This document shows positions 25,653 through 34,049 of a stretch of DNA of 64,000 nt, one piece after another. This stretch comes from Methylobacterium variabile (lineage in GTDB: Bacteria > Pseudomonadota > Alphaproteobacteria > Rhizobiales > Beijerinckiaceae): positions 31,693-95,692 of the forward strand of contig NZ_LABY01000053.1 of NCBI RefSeq assembly GCF_001043975.1. The letters run 5' to 3'. The notes beneath the pieces are model-generated. The model searched no databases. It saw nothing but the letters and a program-made list of their open reading frames with translations, and was not told where the DNA came from. Position numbers and translations under genes: made by a program. Positions within the stretch are counted from its first letter, which is position 1. Every line of letters starts with the position of its first letter.

Positions 25653-26540
25653 TCAGCGCTTGCGCAGCCACAGGCTGGTCTCGAAGGCGCCCGGCGGCAG
25701 GGGCAGGCGCGTCAGGACGCCATCAAGGGACCAGCCGGTCCGCATCGCGACGTAGCGGCTGGCGAAGAGCGGGGCGTAGGCGCCGCCCTGGAGGAGCGCC
25801 CCGACCATCAGTTGCTCGTTGTAGCCGCGCCAGGCCCATTCCTCGGGATAGGCGTCGGGCAGGAACACGTCGTGCAGATGCACGATGACGCCGGCGCGAA
25901 GGCGCGGCAGCACGTCGAGGATCAGGCGGTCGACATCCGTGCCCGGCATCGCCACGTGGCTCGAATCGATGAACAGCACGTCGCCGGGATCGAGGGACGA
26001 GGCGGCCGCCGCATCCTCCGGCCCGAACAGGCGCGCCGCATGGCGCACGCCGAGGCCGGCGAGCGGTGCCCGCGGCGCCGGATCGATGCAGGTGATCGCG
26101 GTGGTGAGGCCGCCGTCGCGGACGGCTTGCGCGAGGAAGCGGGTCGAGTGGCCCGAGCCGATCTCGACGATGCGGCCCGGCCGCTCCCGCCGCACCAGGG
26201 CATAGGCCGCCGCCGCGTCGAGGCGCGGGAACCAGTCCTGGGTGAACCGCGCCGGCCGCTCGCCGACGAGGCCTGGGCCGCCGGCAGCGATGCGGTCGAG
26301 GTCCGGGGCGAACGCCTCGATCGCCGCGAGGACCGCCCGGAACTCCGGCTCGGCCTCGGAAAAGATCGGGCGGAGGGCCGGGTAGCCCTCCGCCCGCGCC
26401 GCACCGGCATGCCGGTACGGGATCAGGAAGCCGCCGGACGGCAGGCCGAGCAGGGTGCCAAGACCGAGCCCGGCCCGCCGGAGGCGGACGCGCAGGCGGG
26501 TGCGGGCGCTCTGGCGCTGCCCACCTGCGGCGCGGCTCAT
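25653..26540 (-). CDS. class I SAM-dependent methyltransferase
   Basis: A 295-residue protein. The SAM-binding motif I is IVEIGSGHSTRFLAQAV, followed by ITCIDPAPR and VLFIDSSHV, typical of the Methyltransf_24 group that acts on small molecules or sugars. An arginine-rich N-terminus (about 40 residues) precedes the domain. The ATG overlaps the stop of the upstream UPF0104 gene (ATGA), so the two are translationally coupled and may act in the same lipid or envelope pathway. Substrate unknown. Confidence 0.82.
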   Translation of the reverse strand: MSRAAGGQRQSARTRLRVRLRRAGLGLGTLLGLPSGGFLIPYRHAGAARAEGYPALRPIFSEAEPEFRAVLAAIEAFAPDLDRIAAGGPGLVGERPARFTQDWFPRLDAAAAYALVRRERPGRIVEIGSGHSTRFLAQAVRDGGLTTAITCIDPAPRAPLAGLGVRHAARLFGPEDAAAASSLDPGDVLFIDSSHVAMPGTDVDRLILDVLPRLRAGVIVHLHDVFLPDAYPEEWAWRGYNEQLMVGALLQGGAYAPLFASRYVAMRTGWSLDGVLTRLPLPPGAFETSLWLRKR

Positions 26541-27586
26541 ACCGCCTTGCGCACCTGCGCGTCGCGCAGGTCCGGGGTGATGCCGGGGCCGTCGACGGGC
26601 GGCGGCGGCACGGCGGCGGGGGAGCGCGCCTTGTTCCGCAGGGCGTCGGCGAGGCGACCGCGCTCGAACAGCAGCACCACGGCGATCGCCAGGGCGAAGG
26701 GCACGAGCAGGTAGAACAGGCGGAAGATCAGCACGGCGGCGAGCACGTCGGTCTTCGGCAGGTCCGGCATCGCCGTGATGAAGACGAGCTCGAACACCCC
26801 GATGCCGCCGGGCGCGTTGGAGACCAGCGCCACCGAGAACGAGGCGAGGAACACCGCCAGCACCACGAGGAAGCCCGGATTCCCGACCTCCGGCAGAGCG
26901 AAGTAGATGATGCCCGCCGCACCCAGCAGCTCCAGGGGGGCGGCGATCAGCTGGCGGCCCATGATGTTGGGGCGGGGATACTCGATCTTGAACGAGCGGA
27001 TGTGGAGCGGCCGCAGCTGCAGGATCGAGCCGATGACGTAGAGGGCGACGAAGCCGAGCAGGCCGGCGCCGACGAGGCGGGCGGTGGTCGGGCTCGCCAG
27101 CATCGACGGCAGCAGGCTGCTGACGCGCTGCAGCAGCTCGGGCTCGAGCGTCAGAACCAGGCCGCCGAGGAGCGCGGTGCCGAGGCCGAAGGTGAAGGAG
27201 CACAGCGCCACCAGCACAGCCACCTGCGCGGCGGTGAGCCCCTTCGAGGTGTAGGCGCGGTAGCGCACCACGGCGCCCGAGAACACCGAGGCGCCGATGT
27301 TGTGCGACAGCGCGTAGGTGGTGAACGAGCAGACCGAGACGAAGAGCCAGGAGATGCCCTTCACGCCGAGATGCAGCAGCGCGATCCGGTCGTACCAGGC
27401 GAGCGCCCCGTAGGCGACCAGGGTGGAGAGGACCGCCAGGGCGTAGCGGTGCGGCGGGATCGCCGCGAGGCTGGCCTTCACGTCGGCGAAGGACAGCCCC
27501 TTGAGCAGGTGCCACAGCAGGTAGACCGACACGACGACGGCCCCGAGGCCGATGACCGGCCAGATGAACTCTTTGATCTTCTTCAT
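26537..27586 (-). CDS. UPF0104/YbhN (lysylphosphatidylglycerol synthase TM-like) membrane protein
   Basis: A 349-residue membrane protein with about eight hydrophobic segments, of the UPF0104 (LPG_synthase_TM, MprF N-terminal flippase-like) family. Typical features are ALSHNIGASVFSGAVVRYRAY in the middle and NAPGGIGVFE near residue 240. It lacks the C-terminal aminoacyl-transfer domain of MprF, so it is probably a lipid transport or flippase-like part. I use MKKIKEF; the frame extends 32 codons upstream with arginine-rich sequence. Coupled to the downstream methyltransferase by an ATGA overlap. Confidence 0.85.
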   Translation of the reverse strand: MKKIKEFIWPVIGLGAVVVSVYLLWHLLKGLSFADVKASLAAIPPHRYALAVLSTLVAYGALAWYDRIALLHLGVKGISWLFVSVCSFTTYALSHNIGASVFSGAVVRYRAYTSKGLTAAQVAVLVALCSFTFGLGTALLGGLVLTLEPELLQRVSSLLPSMLASPTTARLVGAGLLGFVALYVIGSILQLRPLHIRSFKIEYPRPNIMGRQLIAAPLELLGAAGIIYFALPEVGNPGFLVVLAVFLASFSVALVSNAPGGIGVFELVFITAMPDLPKTDVLAAVLIFRLFYLLVPFALAIAVVLLFERGRLADALRNKARSPAAVPPPPVDGPGITPDLRDAQVRKAV

Positions 27587-27722
27587 CGCGGTCTCGTCGC
27601 GTCCCCATTCTCGCGCGCGCTTCTGCCCGACCCTGCGGGTGACCGCAAGGACGGTTCCGGCGCGCGCCGTCCCTCCTTTCATGGGATCGTGACGGTTTCG
27701 TGCCGACCCGCGGTCAGGCGCG

Positions 27723-28625
27723 TCAGGTTCCGCGGGCCTCGAGCCAGTCGAGGATCAGGCGGGCGACGCCCTCGGAGCCGAGGTCGAGCTGCAGGAAATG
27801 GGCGATTCCCGGCACGGTGCGGTGCTCGGCGCCGTGGTAGAGCGCGGTGCGCCACGTCGTCGCCGGCCAGATCATGCGGTCGTCGGCGCCCCCGAGCACC
27901 AGGGTCGGCACCCCGGCGAAGGCCGCCGAGAGCGGCAGGACCGGCCAATGCGCCTCGGCGAGCGCGACCGGGCTCTCGGCCGACATCCGGCCGGCGTAGT
28001 TCTGGGCCCGCTCGAGCGGCAGCCCCTCGGAGAAGAGCCAGTGCCGGGCGAGCGCCACCGCCGGCTCCCGGCCGGGCAGGAGCGAGCCGGCCAGCGCCTC
28101 GACCCAGAACCCCGCATCGGTCATCGCGATGCGCGGCCCGACGAAGCCGAGCCCCTCCGGCGGCAGGGAGGCCAGCAGCACGAGGCCCCGCAGCGGCACC
28201 TGGCCGAGGAGGCGCTGGCCCAGGAGCCCGCCGAGGGAGTGCGCGACCAGCACCGGCGGCTCGTTCCACTGCGACAGCGCCAGGCGCAGGTCGGCGAGGT
28301 AGTCGGTCAGCGACGCGGTCCGCAGCTCCCGCCCGCCGGCGCTGCGGCCATGGCCGCGCAGGCTCACGGCGGCGGCCCGGCGGCCGCGCCGGGCGAGGTG
28401 GGGCAGGAAGATCTCCTCGAACATCCAGGCGCCCCCGAAGGCCCCGTGCACGAACAGGAGGGGGGCGCCCTGGGGCGTGCCGGCCGGCTCGGCCTCGATC
28501 CACTCGAGGGGCGGGCCGTCGCGGCGCTCGAGCATGCGGCGCGACACCTGAGCCCGCGGCTCGGTGACGACGGTGAAGCGGCGCCGGTCCCGCGCGTGAG
28601 CCTCGTGCATCCTCGTGCCTCTCAT
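27723..28625 (-). CDS. alpha/beta hydrolase
   Basis: A 300-residue alpha/beta-hydrolase fold protein without signal peptide. Visible catalytic elements are the oxyanion HGAFGG, the nucleophile elbow AHSLGG with its Ser, the acidic residue in GGADDRM, and the His in PGIAHFLQLD. This combination fits esterases and related small-molecule hydrolases. The start could also be the methionine five codons downstream. It stands alone on this strand; no substrate can be inferred. Confidence 0.85.
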   Translation of the reverse strand: MRGTRMHEAHARDRRRFTVVTEPRAQVSRRMLERRDGPPLEWIEAEPAGTPQGAPLLFVHGAFGGAWMFEEIFLPHLARRGRRAAAVSLRGHGRSAGGRELRTASLTDYLADLRLALSQWNEPPVLVAHSLGGLLGQRLLGQVPLRGLVLLASLPPEGLGFVGPRIAMTDAGFWVEALAGSLLPGREPAVALARHWLFSEGLPLERAQNYAGRMSAESPVALAEAHWPVLPLSAAFAGVPTLVLGGADDRMIWPATTWRTALYHGAEHRTVPGIAHFLQLDLGSEGVARLILDWLEARGT

Positions 28626-28799
28626 CGGGCCGCTGCGGCGGCCCGCCTCTCCGGCTCCGCCGGCGGCGAGCCATTTCCCGCCGGGAATCTATCGGCCGAG
28701 CCCCGTCCGCCCAGTCTGCCCGCGGAAAGCTTGACGCAGGTGTAACGGGCCGGTCCCTTTCTGCGCGCCGGCCACGCCGGCAAGAGGAGGAGAGTTCCC

Positions 28800-29414
28800 G
28801 TGAGCGACCATCCGACCAACGGCCCGCGCCTGAGCCTCGACGGCTACACGGCGGTCCCGCCGACCCACGTCGCCACCGTCGTCACCTACCTTGAGATGCG
28901 GGAGCCCCCTCCCCTACGAACCGGGGACCGCCTGCCGCTCGCGCCCATCGGCGCGGAGATCGCCCGCTACCGGTCGCTCTACGGGGCTGTCGGGGCGCCC
29001 TGGCTGTGGTTCGGCCGCGCCCGCATGGGAGACAACGCGCTCGCGGGAATCCTGGGTGATCCGGACGTCGAAGCCCTGGCCCTCACCGAGGATGGACGCG
29101 ACATCGGCCTCCTCGAGCTCGATTGGCGCCGGCCCGGCGAGGCGGAGCTCGCCTATTTCGGGCTCGTCCCGGAGGCGGTCGGCCGCGGCCTCGGGCGGCG
29201 GCTGGTGGATGAGGCCCTGCGCCGCGCCTTCGCCCGCCCGATCGGGCGGTTCTGGGTGCATACCTGCACCCTCGACCATCCGGGCGCGGTGGCGTTCTAC
29301 CGGCGCTCGGGCTTTCGCGCCTACGCCCGGGCGATCGAGGTGACGCCGGACCCGCGGCTCACCGGGGACCTGCCGCGCGACGCGGCCGGGCAGATCCCGC
29401 TCTTGGCAGATTGA
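28800..29414 (+). CDS. GNAT family N-acetyltransferase
   Basis: A 204-residue acetyltransferase. The acetyl-CoA motif is LVPEAVGRGLGRRLVDEAL, followed by HTCTLDHPGAVAFYRRSGF, a C-terminal GNAT signature. An additional N-terminal part of about 80 residues (LEMREPPPL...) is typical of a conserved alphaproteobacterial subgroup. The start is GTG, with AGAGGAGGAGAG just upstream as the ribosome-binding site. Substrate unknown. Confidence 0.86.
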   Translation: MSDHPTNGPRLSLDGYTAVPPTHVATVVTYLEMREPPPLRTGDRLPLAPIGAEIARYRSLYGAVGAPWLWFGRARMGDNALAGILGDPDVEALALTEDGRDIGLLELDWRRPGEAELAYFGLVPEAVGRGLGRRLVDEALRRAFARPIGRFWVHTCTLDHPGAVAFYRRSGFRAYARAIEVTPDPRLTGDLPRDAAGQIPLLAD

Positions 29415-29518
29415 GACGTCGGCGGCTCCGAACGCACCCGCTCGAAGGGGTGCCGGTTCTCATGCGCCGGGCGCCCCGGCATCGCTCCGTCGATGGCGAG
29501 GCGCGGGAGGACGAGGCG

Positions 29519-29926
29519 TCAGGCCCGGGCGCGGCCGAGCCCGATCGCGTCCATGCTGGCCTGGTCGCGGGCATTCTCGGCGGCGCGCTCGCTGGTACGC
29601 TCGCGGTCGTCGAGGATCTCGACCTTCTTCAGCTCCTCGAACGCCTCGGCGAGCGCCGCCTTGGCCTCGGCGAGCTGGACATCGAGGTCCTGGGCGGAGC
29701 GGCGGATGTTGTCGCGGCGCTGGGCGGCGGCGCGGGCATAGGTCGGATAGGCGAAGTGGGCCGGATCGGAGATCCCGGCCCGCTGCTCCTCCTGGCCGAT
29801 CTCACGGTCGAGATCGGCGGCCATACGGGCGAAATCGGCGATCATCGCCTCGATTTGCGCGACTTTGCGGCGCTTCTCGTCGGCCTGAAAGCGGCGCAGC
29901 CGGATGAGCGTGTCCCGCGACTTCAT
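29519..29926 (-). CDS. fliJ: flagellar export protein FliJ
   Basis: A 135-residue coiled-coil protein that works with FliI in the type III export apparatus of the flagellum. MKSRDTLIRLRRFQADEKRRKVAQIE is the alphaproteobacterial FliJ start (first residues given in part); residues 15-125 are almost entirely heptad. It follows fliI by 89 bases on the same strand. The frame is open 16 codons further upstream but FliJ proteins begin at MK(S/A)R. Confidence 0.85.
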   Translation of the reverse strand: MKSRDTLIRLRRFQADEKRRKVAQIEAMIADFARMAADLDREIGQEEQRAGISDPAHFAYPTYARAAAQRRDNIRRSAQDLDVQLAEAKAALAEAFEELKKVEILDDRERTSERAAENARDQASMDAIGLGRARA

Positions 29927-30015
29927 CTGAATCTCACTCCCGCCAGCGGCATGCGGCCGAGACCCGCCCGCCACGCGCCGCTACGCGGCCGCGGGGCGGG
30001 CCGCACGACCGGCCC

Positions 30016-31446
30016 TCACGGCTCGCCGACGATCGCGGCGAGGCGTTCGTAACCCTCGCGGATGGAGGTTGCTTCTTCCTTACCCTGCCCCAGAAAAGCC
30101 TCCAGATCGGGCATCAGCCCGATCGCCTCGTCGACCTCCGGCGAGCTTCCGGGACGGTAGGCGCCGAGCCGGATCAGCTCCTCCATGTCGGCGTAGGTCG
30201 AGAGCACCCGGCGGGCGCGGCGCACCACGGGCAAGTACGCTGGATCGCAGGAGCGCGGCATGGTGCGCGAGACCGATCGCAGCACGTTGATCGCCGGGTA
30301 GCGCCCGCGCTCGGCGATGGCCCGCTCCATCACGATGTGCCCGTCGAGGATGCCCCGCACGGCGTCCGCCACCGGCTCGTTGTGGTCGTCGCCTTCGACC
30401 AGCACGGTGAACAGGCCGGTGATCGCCCCCTCCCCCGTCCCGGGCCCGGCCCGCTCAAGCAGGCGCGGCAATTCGGAGAAGACGGTCGGCGTATAGCCCT
30501 TGGCGGTCGGCGGCTCGCCGGCGGCGAGCCCGATGTCGCGCTGGGCCATGGCGAAGCGGGTGATCGAATCGACCATGCATAGCACCTGCGCGCCGGCATC
30601 GCGGAAATGCTCGGCGAGCGCGAAGGTGACGTAGGCGGCGTTGCGGCGCATCAGCGCCGGCTCGTCGGAGGTGGCGACCACCACCACCGAGCGCGCGAGG
30701 CCCTCGGGCCCGAGATCGTCCTGGAGGAATTCCTGCACCTCGCGGCCGCGCTCGCCGACGAGGCCGATCACTGCGACGTCGGCGGCGGTGTAGCGGGCCA
30801 GCATCGAGAGCAGCACCGACTTGCCGACGCCGGAGCCGGCGAAGATGCCCATGCGCTGGCCGGCGCAGAGCGTCAGGAAGGTGTTGATGCAGCGCACCCC
30901 GAGATCGAGGGGCGGGCCGACCCGGCGCCGCGCATGGGCTGGCGGCGGATCGGCCTGGAGGCCGTAAGGAACGGGTCCGGGCGGCAGCGGTCCCTTGCCG
31001 TCGATGGGCCGGCCGAGCGCGTCGATCACCCGGCCGAGCCAGGCACGGCTCGGCCGGATCGCCCCGGCGCCCTCCGCCCGCACCCGGGCCGGGCAGCCCC
31101 GGCGCACGCCTTGGAGCGAGCCGAACGGCATCGCGAGCGCGTGGGGGCCGGAGAAGCCGATGATCTCGCACGGCACGGCGGCGCCCGCGACCTCGTTCAC
31201 CACGACGTCGAGCCGGCCGCCGAGGCGCATCGCCGCCACCGGACCGGCGACCTCGATCAGCAGGCCGCGGACCGCCACCACGCGGCCGAACACCTCGACC
31301 TCCTCGACGCCCGCCAGCAGGGCGCGGGCGGAGTCGAGGCGTCCGGCAACCAAGCGGCCGCCCGCGGCGTCGGAGCCCGTCACGGCATCATCCTGTTGAT
31401 ACGAGGCGCTTTCCCGAACCGTGCCGCTGCCATTGCCGCGTTCCAT
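30016..31446 (-). CDS. fliI: flagellar export ATPase FliI
   Basis: A 476-residue AAA+-like ATPase homologous to F1 beta that drives flagellar protein export. Walker A is GSGVGKS at residues 204-210 ([13 protein letters not shown]), Walker B is [20 protein letters not shown], and [24 protein letters not shown] is the type III ATPase signature. The chosen ATG gives MERGNGSG; the longer open frame upstream (101 codons) overlaps the regulatory region. It forms an operon with fliJ and is divergent from ctrA, which in relatives controls flagellar genes. Confidence 0.95.
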   Translation of the reverse strand: MERGNGSGTVRESASYQQDDAVTGSDAAGGRLVAGRLDSARALLAGVEEVEVFGRVVAVRGLLIEVAGPVAAMRLGGRLDVVVNEVAGAAVPCEIIGFSGPHALAMPFGSLQGVRRGCPARVRAEGAGAIRPSRAWLGRVIDALGRPIDGKGPLPPGPVPYGLQADPPPAHARRRVGPPLDLGVRCINTFLTLCAGQRMGIFAGSGVGKSVLLSMLARYTAADVAVIGLVGERGREVQEFLQDDLGPEGLARSVVVVATSDEPALMRRNAAYVTFALAEHFRDAGAQVLCMVDSITRFAMAQRDIGLAAGEPPTAKGYTPTVFSELPRLLERAGPGTGEGAITGLFTVLVEGDDHNEPVADAVRGILDGHIVMERAIAERGRYPAINVLRSVSRTMPRSCDPAYLPVVRRARRVLSTYADMEELIRLGAYRPGSSPEVDEAIGLMPDLEAFLGQGKEEATSIREGYERLAAIVGEP

Positions 31447-31816
31447 CAACGATCCATTTACCCCTCTCCTTAACACTGGGACACGTGGGATCCGGGATGG
31501 GCTCGCGGATGTTCTCCGGGGGCGTGTCGCGGACGCAACATGACGGGCGGGTCGAACGGCGCGAGCCAATTCGGCATGCCCGGCGCAGGCGGGATGCAGG
31601 TATGCTATCGCGATTCGGCCAGAACGGAACGCAAACCCGTAAGCGGCCGGTCCACCTTGCGGTTTGATGACCGCTTGCGGGACAGGAGCAGGGTTTGTTA
31701 ACCGTTCGGGCCTAGCGTCGCGGTTCGGAAGATAACGGGCGTCACCCACGGGCCGGTGGGAGACGGGCGGCGGGGGCTTGCCTTAACCCTTGAGGGCCAG
31801 GGCTTGGGGACCTGAG
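31447..31816. promoter_or_regulatory. fliI-ctrA divergent regulatory region
   Basis: A 370-base gap between fliI and ctrA. It holds three isolated TTAAC half-sites: TTAACAC at 31469, TTAACCGTT at about 31689, and TTAACCCTTGAGG at about 31785. None is completed to the full TTAA-N7-TTAA box. In related organisms ctrA autoregulates from such a region, so CtrA binding is plausible. No other ORF in it looks coding. Confidence 0.5.
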
Positions 31817-32518
31817 ATGCGGGTACTTCTGATCGAGGACGACAGCGCGACGGCGCAGAGCATCGAGTTGATGCTCAAGTCCGAGAACTTCAACACCTAC
31901 ACGACCGACCTGGGCGAGGAGGGTGTCGATCTCGGCAAGCTGTACGACTACGACATCATCCTGCTCGACCTGAACCTGCCCGACATGTCGGGCTACGAGG
32001 TTCTGCGCTCGCTACGGGTGGCCAAGGTCAAGACCCCGATCCTGATCCTCTCCGGCATGGCCGGGATCGAGGACAAGGTGAAGGGCCTCGGCTTCGGCGC
32101 CGATGATTACCTCACCAAACCTTTCCACAAAGATGAATTGGTCGCGAGAATCCACGCGATCGTGCGCCGGTCGAAGGGCCACGCGCAGTCGGTGATCACC
32201 ACCGGCGACCTGATCGTGAACCTCGATCAGAAGACCGTCGAGGTGTCGGGCGCCCGGGTCCACCTCACCGGCAAGGAGTACCAGATGCTGGAGCTCCTGA
32301 GCCTGCGCAAGGGCACCACCCTCACCAAGGAGATGTTCCTGAACCATCTCTACGGCGGCATGGACGAGCCCGAGCTCAAGATCATCGACGTGTTCATCTG
32401 CAAGCTGCGCAAGAAGCTCGCCAACGCCAGCCAGGGCAAGAACTACATCGAGACGGTCTGGGGCCGCGGCTACGTGCTGCGCGAGCCGACCGAGGGCGAG
32501 GACCGCATCGCGGTCTGA
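31817..32518 (+). CDS. ctrA: cell-cycle response regulator CtrA
   Basis: An OmpR-class response regulator of 233 residues. Receiver domain residues 1-115 with the acidic pair Asp8/Asp9 and phosphoacceptor Asp51; winged-helix DNA-binding domain residues about 125-228, with the near-invariant CtrA segment [20 protein letters not shown] (in part) and [10 protein letters not shown]. In Caulobacter and rhizobia CtrA controls DNA replication, division and motility genes. The C-terminus here ends Ile-Ala-Val, not the Ala-Ala pair that serves as a ClpXP degron in Caulobacter. The ATG after a longer open frame is chosen because CtrA starts MRVLLIEDD. It is followed by a strong terminator. Confidence 0.98.
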   Translation: MRVLLIEDDSATAQSIELMLKSENFNTYTTDLGEEGVDLGKLYDYDIILLDLNLPDMSGYEVLRSLRVAKVKTPILILSGMAGIEDKVKGLGFGADDYLTKPFHKDELVARIHAIVRRSKGHAQSVITTGDLIVNLDQKTVEVSGARVHLTGKEYQMLELLSLRKGTTLTKEMFLNHLYGGMDEPELKIIDVFICKLRKKLANASQGKNYIETVWGRGYVLREPTEGEDRIAV

Positions 32519-32550
32519 CGGCCGATCCCGATCGGGTCGGACGACGAAAG

Positions 32551-32574
32551 AACCCCGCGTCGGCGGGGTTTTTT
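32551..32574 (+). terminator. rho-independent terminator of ctrA
   Basis: Perfect 8-bp stem AACCCCGC / GCGGGGTT with a 4-base loop, running into six T residues, 33 bases after the ctrA stop. This is the best intrinsic terminator in the window. Confidence 0.9.
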
Positions 32575-33094
32575 CGTGGGCGCCCCTGGATGACTGCTCG
32601 CGGTCCTGCACGCCTCGAGTCGACGGCAACGGGGTCGCTGGGCAGCGACGTCGGGAATGTACCCCTACGGCGACCGGGCAGCCCGGACAGGGTGCGGTGA
32701 ACGCTGCGCGTCGCGGATCAACGCAGGGGGCAAACGGCTTACCCCGCGAGCTCTTGGGACGGCACTCCCGGCTCGGCCGCCTCTCCGGCAGCTGCTGGGA
32801 TCGTAGTCCTGCAGCGCCGGTGCTTGAGCCGGCCGCTCATAACGGTCTGGTCGCGGGTTCGAGCCCTGCCAAGTCTGCCACGGCCTCTTATCGGAAGGCG
32901 GCAGCCGTCGTGACGTCCGTGATCCGTGACCGGGCGGAAGAACGTCTCGCGACGGCCTGCCGATCCGCAGGCGGCCCCGCAGAGCGATCGGCAGCGGCGG
33001 AGATCGTCTGCGGATTGATCCGCACCACTACACCATTGGGTAATCGCCCCTGTCACGCCGGTGAGCGCATGTACGTGCTTCAGCCGGCAGGCAC
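32575..33094. other. intergenic region with a tRNA-like fragment
   Basis: A stretch of about 520 bases between the ctrA terminator and cheR with no convincing ORF. It contains the 3' half of a CAT-anticodon tRNA (32831-32880). The remainder shows small palindromes (for example GCGGATTGATCCGC near 33010) but nothing I can name. Confidence 0.5.
32831..32880 (+). tRNA. tRNA-Met/Ile2 (CAT) 3'-half remnant, pseudogene
   Basis: The anticodon arm GGCCG-CTCATAA-CGGTC pairs fully (one G-T), with anticodon CAT. A short variable loop leads to the T arm GCGGG-TTCGAGC-CCTGC, also paired (one G-T), then seven bases CAAGTCT, one discriminator base and CCA at 32878-32880. This is the exact geometry of a tRNA 3' half. 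The matching 5' acceptor strand (AGACTTG expected near 32804) and a normal D arm are absent, so it is not a working gene. Such pieces are often left at integration sites. Confidence 0.6.
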
Positions 33095-34009
33095 TCAGCG
33101 GACCGCCCAGCGCAGGCCCGCCGGGGCCGGCATCGCGGCGGGTGCCCCGAGAGTCGAGGTCCCGACACCCGACGCCGCCACGCCCATCGGCGCCGCCGCG
33201 CGGCCGTGGCGGTAGAGGCCGCGATGCTCCGGGTCCGGCATCAGCGTCTCGGTGATGCCGATCACCGTCTCGGCGGCGCCGAGCAGCACCGCCCCGTCGG
33301 GGGCGAGCTGGTCGGCGATGCGCCGCAGCACGTCGCCCTTCGTCGCCGCGTCGAAATAGATCAGCACGTTGCGGCAGTAGACGATGTCGAAGGTGCCGAG
33401 ATGGTCGAACGGCTGCAGCAGGTTGAGCGGCCGGAAATCGACCATCTGGCGCAGCGTCTCGCTGATGCGCCACTGCTCCCCAGCCTGGGTGAAGTACTTG
33501 AGCATCAGCTGCACGGGGAGCCCGCGCTGGACCTCGAACTGGTTGTAGAGGCCGAGCTTGGCCTTCTCCAGCACCTCGGTCGAGAGGTCGGTGGCGACGA
33601 TCTCGACCCGCCAGCCGGCGAGCCGCGGCGCCGCCTCGGCCAGCAGCATCGCCAGCGAGTACGGCTCCTGGCCGGTCGAGGCGGCGGCGCACCAGATCCG
33701 CAGGCGGCGCTGCCCGGCCCGGGCCGCCAGCGCCCCCGGCAGCAGCACGTCGCGAAACAGGTCGAACGGCGTGCGGTCGCGGAAGAAGAAGGTCTCGTTG
33801 GTGGTCATCGCCTCGACCACGGCGCGCTCGATGGCGCCGTCGCGGGCGACCCGCAGGCAGCCGATCAGCTCGGTCAGGCCGGCGAGGTTGAAGCGCCGGC
33901 AGACCGGCGACAGGCGGCTCTCCACCAGGTAGCGCTTCTCCGCCGTCAGGGCGAGGCCGGAGCGCTGCTTGAGGTAGCCGCGGAGGAAATCGAACTCGGT
34001 CTCGGTCAT
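33095..34009 (-). CDS. cheR: chemotaxis protein methyltransferase CheR
   Basis: CheR methylates glutamates of chemoreceptors using SAM. 304 residues, with the N-terminal helical CheR_N domain (FDFLRGYLKQRSGL, ESRLSPVCRR) and the SAM domain (IWCAAASTGQEPYSLAMLL, then DIVYCRNVLIYFD near residue 205). Last gene of the minus-strand che operon. The C-terminal 25 residues are Ala/Gly/Pro-rich and vary. Confidence 0.95.
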   Translation of the reverse strand: MTETEFDFLRGYLKQRSGLALTAEKRYLVESRLSPVCRRFNLAGLTELIGCLRVARDGAIERAVVEAMTTNETFFFRDRTPFDLFRDVLLPGALAARAGQRRLRIWCAAASTGQEPYSLAMLLAEAAPRLAGWRVEIVATDLSTEVLEKAKLGLYNQFEVQRGLPVQLMLKYFTQAGEQWRISETLRQMVDFRPLNLLQPFDHLGTFDIVYCRNVLIYFDAATKGDVLRRIADQLAPDGAVLLGAAETVIGITETLMPDPEHRGLYRHGRAAAPMGVAASGVGTSTLGAPAAMPAPAGLRWAVR

Positions 34010-34049
34010 CGGCGCGGCATCCTCCCCCGGAGCCGTGGCAGGGCGCGCA

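Noticed and set aside
31485..31667. A 60-codon ORF in the fliI-ctrA gap
   Set aside because: Arg/Gly-rich, no ribosome-binding site, and located in a regulatory region.
33000..33060. Possible second tRNA on the minus strand (AATGGTGTAGTGGT resembles a D arm)
   Set aside because: No matching anticodon arm, T arm or acceptor stem follows; only the D-arm-like piece and a short palindrome exist.
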